Assembly: GCF_003432115.1 (NCBI RefSeq)
Contig: NZ_QWDC01000001.1
Coordinates: 868,001-932,000 of the forward strand
Direction: 5' to 3'
DNA length: 64,000 nucleotides
Source: Mucilaginibacter conchicola
GTDB taxonomy: Bacteria; Bacteroidota; Bacteroidia; Sphingobacteriales; Sphingobacteriaceae
The notes under the pieces were generated by a model. It was given only the letters and a program-made list of their open reading frames with translations, had not been told where the DNA came from and did no database searches. Of the stretch, positions 25,776 through 33,377 are shown piece after piece (within the stretch, counting starts at the first letter, position 1; every line of letters starts with the position of its first letter). A program made the translations under genes and the position numbers.

Positions 25776-26330
25776 TTAGTTGTATTTGTTTAAGTAATCC
25801 TGTAAGCCACCCTTCATACCGGCGCCAACTGCTTCAAATTTCCATTTGCCATCGCGTTTATAGATGCGACCAAACTCTACTGCTGTCTCGATAGAGAAAT
25901 CTTCTTCCAGTTCGTATTTCAGGATATCGGCATTGGTTACAGGGTCAAAAATGCGAACGAAAGAGTTACGCACCTGCCCAAAGTTTTGCCTGCGGCTTTC
26001 GGCCTCGTGAATGGTTACCACCACGCAGATCTCGGTAACACGAGGGTCGATCTTGGTTAGATCTATTTTGATCTGCTCATCATCGCCATCGCCGGCACCG
26101 GTAAGGTTATCGCCTGTGTGCTCAACAGCTTCATCAGGGCTTTTTAAGTTGTTATAAAAAACAAAGTATTCATCAGCAATAAGCTTTTTGTTATCGCCCA
26201 TTACAAATACCGAAGCATCTAAGTCGAAAGCAGAACCGGTTGATGATGCATTGGTATCCCAACCCAATCCTATAGTAAATTTAGGTGCGTCAATTGCTTC
26301 ACGCTGACCTTTTTGCAGATTAATTGCCAT
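25776..26330 (-). CDS. terD: TerD family protein (TerE/TerD-like)
   Basis: 184 residues, close to the typical 190. Motifs: MAINLQKGQR, FTIGLGWDTN, FDLDASVFVMGDN, EHTGDNLTGAGDGDDE, FVRIFDP and FGRIYKRDGKWKFEAVG. The acidic residues for two calcium sites are intact. Paralogue of the next gene, identical over the first ten residues. Cytosolic part of the Ter complex. Confidence 0.96.
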   Translation of the reverse strand: MAINLQKGQREAIDAPKFTIGLGWDTNASSTGSAFDLDASVFVMGDNKKLIADEYFVFYNNLKSPDEAVEHTGDNLTGAGDGDDEQIKIDLTKIDPRVTEICVVVTIHEAESRRQNFGQVRNSFVRIFDPVTNADILKYELEEDFSIETAVEFGRIYKRDGKWKFEAVGAGMKGGLQDYLNKYN

Positions 26331-26375
26331 ATTGTACGAGTTTATAATTATCTAAATTAAAAGTTTTTCACCTAA

Positions 26376-26464
26376 AAGCCCCCTCTAATCTCCCCGCCAG
26401 CTGGCGGGGAGACTTTTTTTAAAACCCCTCTCCCTCGGAGACGGGTTTGGGGAGAGGCCTTTTT
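26376..26464. repeat. Dispersed G/C-rich repeat, copy 3 (inverted)
   Basis: Reverse-orientation copy of the block at 16471 and 25039. Its first palindrome here is a perfect 22-base one, CTCCCCGCCAG/CTGGCGGGGAG (26390-26411), with seven T behind it on the plus strand. Lies between terD and the phosphoribosyltransferase gene in the Ter operon. Confidence 0.85.
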
Positions 26465-26470
26465 AAGTTC

Positions 26471-27319
26471 TCAAATACTCAACGCCTTCTGTTGAGGCGA
26501 TTCTAAAAGTAAAAGTTTTTTTATAAAGCCAAGGTTTTGCTGATAAGCTTCAATGGTATGGTAACCATTACCCAAAGCCATGTTATACATCTCCTCTAAA
26601 AACGCGGTCGACTGGTCTTCAATAAACACCCTAAACTGATCATGATCGTAGTTGAGGATATACTTAACCAACCTTGTGTTGATACAGAAACTGCTATCAT
26701 TAATGATCTTGTGCAGGTCAAATATCGATTTCACCTCATGGTAATTCAAGTAGTTCTCAATGTTTGGGTGGATGTTGTTATTCACCAGTTCGGCAAAGTA
26801 GAGCATGTAGATATCGCTTCTTAAGCCGTAAGCATCTACCATTTTCATGATCATACGCTCGTGGCTACCTGTGATGCGGATATCATCCAGAAAGATCAAG
26901 GTCTTGCCTTCCAAAAACGCTTTATCGATATGGAAACTATCGTTACCTATCAGCTTCATGCGTTGCTCAGCATCCAGCTCGCCGTAATCTTCTTTGTAGG
27001 TAATGGTACGGTGTACTTTAGTCTCCTGCACCACAGGTAAACCATACTCTGCCAGCCAATGGTTAAGTGTGTACACAAACCAGTTCTTCATGGCGAAGGT
27101 GGCTGTTGGGATGAATGAGTACGGGCTGGAGATCACTACCAGTTGTTTTATATTTTCGGCTTGCGCCAGATGTTTTTCAATAAAACCGTTGGCCAGCGCC
27201 ACGCCAAAATCGCGCGATACTATGCCATCGCCAAACTTAAAGCGACTATAATCCGCAGCCTCGAAACCGAAATGGGTTTCGCTGTTAATATGATGGAGTG
27301 AATAGGTTAGTGCTTTCAT
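26471..27319 (-). CDS. Phosphoribosyltransferase-like protein of the Ter system
   Basis: 282 residues. The PRPP-binding signature LIFLDDIRITGSHE is at about residue 141-154, preceded by a hydrophobic strand (IKQLVVISSPYSFIPT) and followed by helices typical of the Ter-associated phosphoribosyltransferases. In comparative-genomic work on Ter systems such enzymes form part of a proposed biosynthetic module, together with HAD phosphatases and ATP-grasp ligases, that would make a nucleoside-like compound. The HAD gene is 14 bases upstream; no ATP-grasp gene is in this window. Confidence 0.85.
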   Translation of the reverse strand: MKALTYSLHHINSETHFGFEAADYSRFKFGDGIVSRDFGVALANGFIEKHLAQAENIKQLVVISSPYSFIPTATFAMKNWFVYTLNHWLAEYGLPVVQETKVHRTITYKEDYGELDAEQRMKLIGNDSFHIDKAFLEGKTLIFLDDIRITGSHERMIMKMVDAYGLRSDIYMLYFAELVNNNIHPNIENYLNYHEVKSIFDLHKIINDSSFCINTRLVKYILNYDHDQFRVFIEDQSTAFLEEMYNMALGNGYHTIEAYQQNLGFIKKLLLLESPQQKALSI

Positions 27320-27333
27320 AGGTGTGAGATATA

Positions 27334-28032
27334 TTAGCCAATAAGGCTCAAAATTGTTTGCTGATTTGAATTAATTAGCGCTGCCTTAAGGCCCATCGCC
27401 TCGGCCGCAGCCACATCGTTCTTGGGGTTATCGCCTACATGCAAAATACCGTTGCGCGGGATGTCCTTACCCACATTGCAGATGTCGATATTCTTTAGCA
27501 TTACCTCAAAAAATTCGGGGTTGGGTTTTGACATACCTGCCTCATCAGAGTACAGCTGAAAGTCAAAAAAAGTATCCAGTTGGTAAAGTGCAAGCACCTT
27601 ACGCAAGGTTTTTCCGATGATGTATCCTGTATTGCTCAACAAACTAAAAGTTGCTCCGCTTTTTTCTTTTAGACTGATGAGGGTATTATATGTTACATCC
27701 GAATATAGTTGAGGCGGATGTTTAAAAAGTAATACTTCCATATCGTTATGGAGTTGCTGATAATCAATTTCATCAATATCAAGGCTATTGCCGTTAATGA
27801 GGTGGATCACCATCAGGTACATCTCGTCGGCATCGATATTTTTGCCGCTTTTTTCGTTCACGGCGTTGCACATCAGATCAACCTGCCGGAATATCAGGGC
27901 TATTTCGTCAACAGACTTACCTGATTTATTAAAATGTTGGTGGAAATATCTGGCACGCTCGGGCTTAAATTGCGGATCGGATTTAATGAGCGTTAACCAA
28001 AGGTCGAACGAATAGTGTTGATAATAAGGCAT
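27334..28032 (-). CDS. HAD-superfamily hydrolase of the Ter system, atypical motif I
   Basis: 232 residues. HAD motifs: I, FDLWLTL at residues 9-15; II, Ser in LLSNTG near 133; III, Lys in SKPNPEFF near 168; IV, GDNPKNDVAAA near 204. The nucleophile Asp10 is present, but the acid/base position two residues later is Trp12 instead of Asp. Family phosphatases have DxD; dehalogenase-like members have DxY. The reaction may therefore not be ordinary phosphate hydrolysis. First gene of the Ter operon. Confidence 0.88.
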   Translation of the reverse strand: MPYYQHYSFDLWLTLIKSDPQFKPERARYFHQHFNKSGKSVDEIALIFRQVDLMCNAVNEKSGKNIDADEMYLMVIHLINGNSLDIDEIDYQQLHNDMEVLLFKHPPQLYSDVTYNTLISLKEKSGATFSLLSNTGYIIGKTLRKVLALYQLDTFFDFQLYSDEAGMSKPNPEFFEVMLKNIDICNVGKDIPRNGILHVGDNPKNDVAAAEAMGLKAALINSNQQTILSLIG

Positions 28033-28102
28033 TAGATCTTGATAGATGTCAGTTAAAAAGCCTTTTTACAGGCTAAACAAGACCACAAGATATAAAATAA
28101 TG

Positions 28103-28119
28103 CTTATTAGTTTAATAAG
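28103..28119. promoter_or_regulatory. Perfect 7-3-7 inverted repeat before the Ter operon
   Basis: CTTATTA-GTT-TAATAAG, 71-87 bases upstream of the HAD start codon and 26 bases beyond the amidase gene end. Either an operator for the Ter operon or, less likely, a weak A/T-rich hairpin. Confidence 0.35.
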
Positions 28120-28144
28120 TTAAGATGAAATTTATGTAAACAGC

Positions 28145-28963
28145 TTACCTGCTGCTTAACACGCTGCGGTAAGTTGTTATAGAGCGAATAATAGACTGCA
28201 CAATGGCTGTTTGCCCTTCGTCAGAGTTCAGATATTCTTCCTCATCGGGGTTATTGATAAAGCCTGTTTCAATCAGCACAGATGGCATGGCACTGTTGGC
28301 TAAAACGTATACACCCTGCTCGCGCACCCCTAATGATGTACGGCCATCGGTATCGGTAAACTCTCGCATCAGGTAATCGCCAAACATGATACTTTGCCTG
28401 CGGTATTTTTTAGTAAAGGCATCAAGGATGATCGCATTAGAAGGATCACTATCATCAAGCGCCTGGTAGTTTTGCTGGTAGTTTTTCTCCTCAAAGATGG
28501 AAGCATTTTCGCGCATGGCCTCTGCCTGCTCTTTGGCTCGGTGCAAACCGTAAACCAATACCATTACGCCGCTTTGCTTGTGCGCACGGTAAGCTGTTCC
28601 CTCAGCAGACGAGTTGCAGTGGATAGAAATAAACAAATTCCCTTTTGATTGATTGGCAATAGCCGAGCGGCGGCGCAACTCGATAAAAGTATCATCGCTG
28701 CGGGTAAGTACCGTTGTAAGATCGGGCAGTTGGGCGTGGATGGCGGCATCCAGCTTTTTGGCGATAGCAAGCGTTACATTTTTCTCGTACGAGAAAGTAC
28801 CGCGGGCACCTGCATCCTTACCGCCATGGCCGGCATCAATAATAATGTTCTTGATTTTATAGCCGCCGGTAACGATGGTATCTGCCGGTGTGAACGAACA
28901 AAACAAGATATAGAAACATAAAACGCCGATGCTGAACAGCGGCCCTAAGTATTTTTGTTGCAT
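28145..28963 (-). CDS. N-acetylmuramoyl-L-alanine amidase (Amidase_3)
   Basis: 272 residues. An N-terminal hydrophobic segment (about 10-27) exports or anchors it. The Amidase_3 domain fills the rest: zinc ligands His in IIIDAGHGG (about 46) and Glu in YEKN, His in SIHCNSS (about 115), and catalytic Glu in LIETGFINN near 237. It cuts the bond between muramic acid and L-Ala in peptidoglycan. The protein has no AMIN or SPOR domain. It lies 140 bases after the Fur-family gene on the same strand, with a Fur-box-like palindrome between them. Confidence 0.93.
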   Translation of the reverse strand: MQQKYLGPLFSIGVLCFYILFCSFTPADTIVTGGYKIKNIIIDAGHGGKDAGARGTFSYEKNVTLAIAKKLDAAIHAQLPDLTTVLTRSDDTFIELRRRSAIANQSKGNLFISIHCNSSAEGTAYRAHKQSGVMVLVYGLHRAKEQAEAMRENASIFEEKNYQQNYQALDDSDPSNAIILDAFTKKYRRQSIMFGDYLMREFTDTDGRTSLGVREQGVYVLANSAMPSVLIETGFINNPDEEEYLNSDEGQTAIVQSIIRSITTYRSVLSSR

Positions 28964-29086
28964 TGAATTAATCAGAGAGACACAAATTTATCTACCACAC
29001 ATCAAACTGCAAACGCAAATTAAGGTTTGCTATTGTTTGCTTTTTTGACGGTAATACGGGGCAATGGATTAACAGGTTTTAAATTT

Positions 29087-29101
29087 TGCAATACTGTTGC
29101 A
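29087..29101. promoter_or_regulatory. Candidate Fur-family box 2
   Basis: TGCAATA-C-TGTTGCA, a 7-1-7 inverted repeat with 6 of 7 paired positions, flanked to give TTTGCAA/TTGCAAA. Its half-sites resemble those of the box at 30039-30053. It lies directly after the Fur-family stop codon and 124 bases before the amidase start, so it could regulate the amidase or merely form a hairpin. Confidence 0.4.
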
Positions 29102-29103
29102 AA

Positions 29104-29553
29104 TTAATTGGCCATTACGTTGCTCTTTTTGCTGCATTTAGGGCAAAGGCCCGATGCATAAAGCGTAAAGCTCTCAGCCTTAAAGCCATCGGGCAAGGTT
29201 AGCCGTGGCATGTGCAGGTCATCAAGGCAATACACGTTTTTGCAATTGGTGCAGTTAAAATGCAGGTGCTCGTCGTGGTGGTGGTTTTCGCCGCAATCCG
29301 AGTGGCAAACGGCATAATTGGCCGTGCCGTTAAGGTCAAAAACTTTATGGATAATACCTTTTTCCTCAAACACGTTAAGGATACGGTAAAGGGTAACGCG
29401 GTCAATATCACTCATCACGCTTTCCAGATCGGGCTGTGAAGTAGCCGTATTTTTTGAATACATCATAGAAAGTACGCGCAGGCGGGCACCGGTCTTTTTA
29501 AGATGGTGCTTATCCAGCAGTTCCTCGAAACGAAAATTCTTTGTCTGTGCCAT
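29104..29553 (-). CDS. Fur-family metalloregulator (Zur-like)
   Basis: 149 residues. The winged helix holds TGARLRVLSMM and DRVTLYRILNVFEEKGIIHKV (about 50-70). A His-rich metal site follows (ENHHHDEHLHFNC), then two CxxC pairs (CTNC near 103 and CPKC near 139) that bind structural zinc. Such proteins repress metal-uptake or metal-handling genes when loaded with metal; the neighbour merC-like gene and the overall pattern favour zinc, but iron or peroxide sensing is not excluded. It follows the MerC-type gene by 27 bases, and a 7-1-7 operator candidate precedes both, implying autoregulation. Confidence 0.9.
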   Translation of the reverse strand: MAQTKNFRFEELLDKHHLKKTGARLRVLSMMYSKNTATSQPDLESVMSDIDRVTLYRILNVFEEKGIIHKVFDLNGTANYAVCHSDCGENHHHDEHLHFNCTNCKNVYCLDDLHMPRLTLPDGFKAESFTLYASGLCPKCSKKSNVMAN

Positions 29554-29580
29554 TTAAATCCAAATTTAAGTAAAATTCAG

Positions 29581-30018
29581 TTAAGCAGCTTGTTTATTAT
29601 CGTGTTTGTGTGGGTGTTTAAGGTGCAGGAAGCTCTCGCCGGCATCACAAGAACCGGCCAGTTTGTAGTTGATAAAATGCGCAGCTGCTATAGTAAGGCC
29701 GCCAAGCGGGGCAACAATGGCCTCAACCCAGTTATGCAGAAACAGATGCCCGCCAATGATTAACGCGAAACCCACAACCAGCATCACTAAAGGCAAAGCG
29801 TTACGATGGTTTTTATACTCTCCGCCAATTGACCATACGCCTATTACCAACGCAAAAACGATCATGCCCCAATCTAACCATGGGTTGGCCAAAAAACTCA
29901 ATCCCAACAAAGGTAAACTGGTAAAAAACACCGGCACAGCAGCACAATGTATAGCACAAAGTGTAGAGGCGGTCATACCAATATTGTCAAGCTTAAAGGC
30001 TTTACGGGGTGATAACAT
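29581..30018 (-). CDS. MerC-domain membrane protein
   Basis: 145 residues, four transmembrane helices. The MerC signature is near the N-terminus: CAIHCAAVPVF, with two Cys of the metal site at about residues 21 and 25. The His-rich C-terminus (HLKHPHKHDN) can bind metal in the cytosol. MerC proteins move mercury in some plasmids, but chromosomal members next to Fur-family regulators are more likely to handle zinc or another transition metal (inference). Start ATG at 30018 with an operator candidate 21 bases upstream. Confidence 0.88.
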   Translation of the reverse strand: MLSPRKAFKLDNIGMTASTLCAIHCAAVPVFFTSLPLLGLSFLANPWLDWGMIVFALVIGVWSIGGEYKNHRNALPLVMLVVGFALIIGGHLFLHNWVEAIVAPLGGLTIAAAHFINYKLAGSCDAGESFLHLKHPHKHDNKQAA

Positions 30019-30038
30019 GCTGCAAAGATAAACATAAA

Positions 30039-30053
30039 TGCAACATTATTACA
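30039..30053 (-). promoter_or_regulatory. Candidate Fur/Zur operator before merC-fur
   Basis: TGCAACA-T-TATTACA is a 7-1-7 inverted repeat (half-sites TGCAACA and TGTAATA, 5 of 7 paired), the format bound by Fur-family dimers. It lies 21-35 bases upstream of the MerC start codon, where it would block transcription. Confidence 0.55.
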
Positions 30054-30100
30054 TTTAGATTTGTTTATGTTTTGTCAGGAATGAGCGACACTATTAGTAG

Positions 30101-30220
30101 ATGTCATTTCGAACGATAGTGAGAAATCTTGTTATTCCAGAAAAGCGACCATGCTGTAATAACAAGATTTCTCGTCGCCCCTTTCCACCATCCCGCCCTT
30201 CTGCTCGCTCGAAATGACAC
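30101..30220. repeat. Long imperfect palindrome (GTCATTTCGA family)
   Basis: Outer arms GTCATTTCGA (30103-30112) and TCGAAATGAC; inner arms GAGAAATCTTGTTATT and AATAACAAGATTTCTC. Related palindromes with other inner arms occur at 35221, 37885 and 38430. It occupies the divergent gap between merC and the SGNH gene. Confidence 0.8.
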
Positions 30221-30241
30221 GATGATTTATTGTTTTCTCTT

Positions 30242-30356
30242 CCTCACCCTCTTTTCGCGCAGCGAAGAGAGGGTCGCGCACGAAGTGCCGCGGGGTGAGT
30301 AAAATCGCAGAGCGACTCACCCCCATCCCCTTTCTGCTTCGCAAAGAGGCGAGCTT
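30242..30356. repeat. Second palindromic repeat in the 30019-30454 gap
   Basis: CTCACCC and GGGGTGAG frame an inner hairpin CTCTTTTCGC/GCGAAGAGAG, followed by another ACTCACCCCCATCCCC block and GCTTCGCAAAG. It looks like a mosaic of REP-type pieces. Beyond this and the neighbouring palindrome, the 436-base gap holds only the merC operator and, at its right end, the presumed promoter of the SGNH gene. Confidence 0.55.
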
Positions 30357-30454
30357 TCCTGCTTTATCTCAACACAAGTAAAAAATCATCTTAATCCTAA
30401 AATCAATAAAATCAGCGGTCAGCTTTTTGTACATTTAGCTGCCAATTATTTTTT

Positions 30455-31141
30455 ATGAAGAAGTTTTTCCTGCTGATGTTGCTGCTGCCGGCCATTGCCC
30501 GCGCACAGCAAAGCCCAACCAATCAAAACCTGTTTGATACTATTCCTTTTATTCCTGATCATACTGTGGCCCGATTAAAAGTATTTGCATCGCAGCCGGT
30601 AAAACAGGTGAACACCATTTTCTTTGGCGATAGCATCACCGAGATGGGTAACTGGGGCAGCTTGCTTGGCGATACTACCGTACTTAACCGCGGCATAGGC
30701 GGTGATATTACTTACGGGGCCTTAAAACGCGTGGACGATATCATTGCCCGCCAGCCTAAAAAATTATTCATTCTTCTTGGCATCAATGATATCGGCAAGG
30801 ATATTCCTGACGCCGTAATTGCCGATAATTACTTTAAGATCATCAAACGCGTGCATGCTAAAAGCCCGCAGACCAGCATCTATGTGCAAAGCGTTTTGCC
30901 GGTTGATGCTACCCACGCGCACTTCCCGCAGCATTATGATAAAGGCCAGCATGTGCCGGCAGTTAACAAGTTACTGAAAGCCAAAGCACAAGAACTCAAT
31001 TTTACCTGGGTGGATATTGCGCCACTCTTTACCGATAAACGCGGATTACTGGACAGCCGCTACACACTTGAGGGTTTGCACTTAAATGCCGATGCTTACA
31101 AAGTTTGGGTAGCTTATCTTAAAAAAATGAACTACCTGTAA
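30455..31141 (+). CDS. Secreted SGNH/GDSL hydrolase
   Basis: 228 residues with a signal peptide (cut after ARAQ, about residue 18). The SGNH blocks are complete: FFGDSITEMG (Ser nucleophile, about 53), RGIGGD (Gly), LGINDIG (Asn) and GLHLNADAY (His, about 211). It would remove acyl groups such as acetyl from sugars in the periplasm. First of a four-gene run with a GH3 glycosidase, a Gfo/Idh/MocA dehydrogenase and a NagB-like deaminase, so de-esterification before glycoside cleavage is a reasonable role. Confidence 0.92.
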   Translation: MKKFFLLMLLLPAIARAQQSPTNQNLFDTIPFIPDHTVARLKVFASQPVKQVNTIFFGDSITEMGNWGSLLGDTTVLNRGIGGDITYGALKRVDDIIARQPKKLFILLGINDIGKDIPDAVIADNYFKIIKRVHAKSPQTSIYVQSVLPVDATHAHFPQHYDKGQHVPAVNKLLKAKAQELNFTWVDIAPLFTDKRGLLDSRYTLEGLHLNADAYKVWVAYLKKMNYL

Positions 31142-31142
31142 C

Positions 31143-33368
31143 ATGAGAAAGACGTTTACCGGCCTTGCCCTGCTCCTTTTGGTTTGTGTATCGGCATCGG
31201 CACAACAAACATCCATCAGTAAAAAGGTTGAGGTATTGTTAGCCAAAATGACTTTGGACGAAAAGGTTGGCCAGCTAAACCAGCTAAGCGGCGATTGGGA
31301 AGCTACCGGCCCTGTTACCAAAAATACGGGCGATAAACTGCAACAGGTACGCGATGGCAAAATTGGTTCGGTGCTTAATATTATGGGCGAGAACCATACC
31401 CGTACTTTCCAGGATGCAGCTATGAAATCTCGCCTGAAGATCCCGCTGCTTTTTGGGCAGGATGTGATACACGGTTACAGCATTACTTTTCCTATTCCGC
31501 TGGCAGAGGCGGCAAGCTGGGATCTGCCGGCCATTGAACGTTCGGCCCGCATTGCCGCCACCGAGGCATCTGCCGCAGGCATCAACTGGACGTTTGCACC
31601 CATGGTTGATGTAGCGCGCGACCCGCGCTGGGGCCGCGTAATGGAAGGTGCCGGCGAGGATACTTATTTAGGATCACTGATAGCCGCAGCACGCGTGCGT
31701 GGTTTCCAGGGCCGTGGCATTGGCAGTACTGATGCGGTAATGGCCTGCGTTAAACATTTTGCAGGTTACGGTGCAGCTATAGGCGGCCGGGATTACAACA
31801 GTGTGGATATGAGCCTGCACGCTCTTTGGCAAACCTATTTGCCGCCATTTAAAGCTGCGCTTGATGCAGGTGCAGCCACCTTTATGAATGCTTTTAACGA
31901 TTTGAACGGCACACCTGCCACCGGCAACGCCTACCTGCAACGCGATATACTAAAAGGTAAATGGGGCTTTAAAGGCCTCGTGGTAAGCGACTGGAATTCC
32001 ATCGGCGAGATGATACCGCACGGTTATGCCAAAGACTTGAAACAGGCCGCCGAAACAGCCATTAAAGCAGGCAACGATATGGATATGGAAAGCCGCGCCT
32101 ACATCGGCCATCTGGCGGTTTTGGTGCGCGAAGGCAAGGTACCCATTGCAACAGTAAACGAAGCTGTTCGCCGTATCCTCACCAAAAAATTTGAACTGGG
32201 TTTGTTTGATAATCCTTACAAGTTCATCAATGCTGCGCATGAGAAAGCCACGCTCAACCAACCAAAGAATATTGAAGCCGCACGCGATATGGGTCGCAAG
32301 AGTATTGTGCTGTTAAAGAACGAGAAGAACCTGCTGCCGTTATCAAAAGATGTAAAAACCATCGCACTGATTGGCCCGCTGAGTAAAGAGAAATGGTATT
32401 TGAAAGGTGCATGGTCAACCAATGTAGATCCCAACGACAATGTGGTTAATATATATGAAGGCCTGCAAAATCACGCCCCTAACGCTAAGATACTTTATGC
32501 CCAGGGTTGCAACATAACCGACAGCGTGGCTACTGATTTTAAAGAAGCCGTAGAGACCGCCCAAAAAGCCGACGTAGTGGTAATGGCTGTTGGTGAAGAC
32601 ATCTTCATGACCGGCGAGGCACGCAGCAAAGCCAACATCCATATCCCCGGCGTGCAGGAAGATCTGATAAAAGCTGTTGTTGCTACAGGCAAACCCGTTG
32701 TGGTATTGCTGATGGCCGGCCGCCCAATGATATTCAACTGGACGGCAGAGCACGCCCCCGCCATTGTTTATACATGGTGGCTGGGCAGCCAGATGGGTAA
32801 TTCTGTTGCAGATGTGTTGTTTGGCGACTATAATCCTTCCGGCAAATTGCCGATGACCTTCCCGCGCAGCGAGGGCCAGATACCGCTTTACTACAATTAC
32901 ATGAACACCGGCAGGCCCGCAACCGGCGACAATGATGCCTTTTATCGCTCATCATATCTGGATGTGCCTAACACGCCGCAGTATGCCTTTGGTTTTGGCT
33001 TAAGCTACACTACTTATAGCTACAGCAATATCAGCATCAGCAAAACGGCCATCCGTAAAGATGAAACCATTACCGTTTCCTTCGACCTGAAAAATACCGG
33101 TAATGTTGCCGGAGAAGAGGTGGCACAATTATATATTCGCGATATGGTGGCGCAGCCTTTGCGGCCGGTTAAGGAGCTTAAAGATTTTGCAAAAGTGAAA
33201 CTGGCTCCCGGCGAAAGTAAGCGCATCAGCTTCAAACTGGACAAGGAAAAACTCTCATTTTATAATGATAAGCTGGAATGGATAACGCAGCCCGGCGATT
33301 TTAAAGTGATGATAGGCCCGGCATCAAACAATATTAAACTGGAGAAAACATTTCAATTGATAAACTAA
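31143..33368 (+). CDS. bglX: Periplasmic GH3 beta-glucosidase
   Basis: 741 residues, the usual BglX length, with a signal peptide (cut near SASAQ, residue 21). The TIM-barrel part contains LFGQDVIHGY, KHFAGYG and the nucleophile Asp in VVSDWNS at about residue 283. The alpha/beta sandwich follows (SIVLLKNEKNLLPL, then a GEDIFMTGEARSK loop) and a C-terminal fibronectin-III-like domain (VSFDLKNTGNVAGEEVAQLYI). It hydrolyses terminal beta-linked glucose or a related sugar. Starts one base after the SGNH stop codon, so co-transcribed. Confidence 0.94.
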   Translation: MRKTFTGLALLLLVCVSASAQQTSISKKVEVLLAKMTLDEKVGQLNQLSGDWEATGPVTKNTGDKLQQVRDGKIGSVLNIMGENHTRTFQDAAMKSRLKIPLLFGQDVIHGYSITFPIPLAEAASWDLPAIERSARIAATEASAAGINWTFAPMVDVARDPRWGRVMEGAGEDTYLGSLIAAARVRGFQGRGIGSTDAVMACVKHFAGYGAAIGGRDYNSVDMSLHALWQTYLPPFKAALDAGAATFMNAFNDLNGTPATGNAYLQRDILKGKWGFKGLVVSDWNSIGEMIPHGYAKDLKQAAETAIKAGNDMDMESRAYIGHLAVLVREGKVPIATVNEAVRRILTKKFELGLFDNPYKFINAAHEKATLNQPKNIEAARDMGRKSIVLLKNEKNLLPLSKDVKTIALIGPLSKEKWYLKGAWSTNVDPNDNVVNIYEGLQNHAPNAKILYAQGCNITDSVATDFKEAVETAQKADVVVMAVGEDIFMTGEARSKANIHIPGVQEDLIKAVVATGKPVVVLLMAGRPMIFNWTAEHAPAIVYTWWLGSQMGNSVADVLFGDYNPSGKLPMTFPRSEGQIPLYYNYMNTGRPATGDNDAFYRSSYLDVPNTPQYAFGFGLSYTTYSYSNISISKTAIRKDETITVSFDLKNTGNVAGEEVAQLYIRDMVAQPLRPVKELKDFAKVKLAPGESKRISFKLDKEKLSFYNDKLEWITQPGDFKVMIGPASNNIKLEKTFQLIN

Positions 33369-33377
33369 CACCTATTT

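Noticed and set aside
21615-28032. Ter genes considered as part of a prophage or plasmid
   Set aside because: No integrase, phage or plasmid genes, and housekeeping pgpA is in the same operon.
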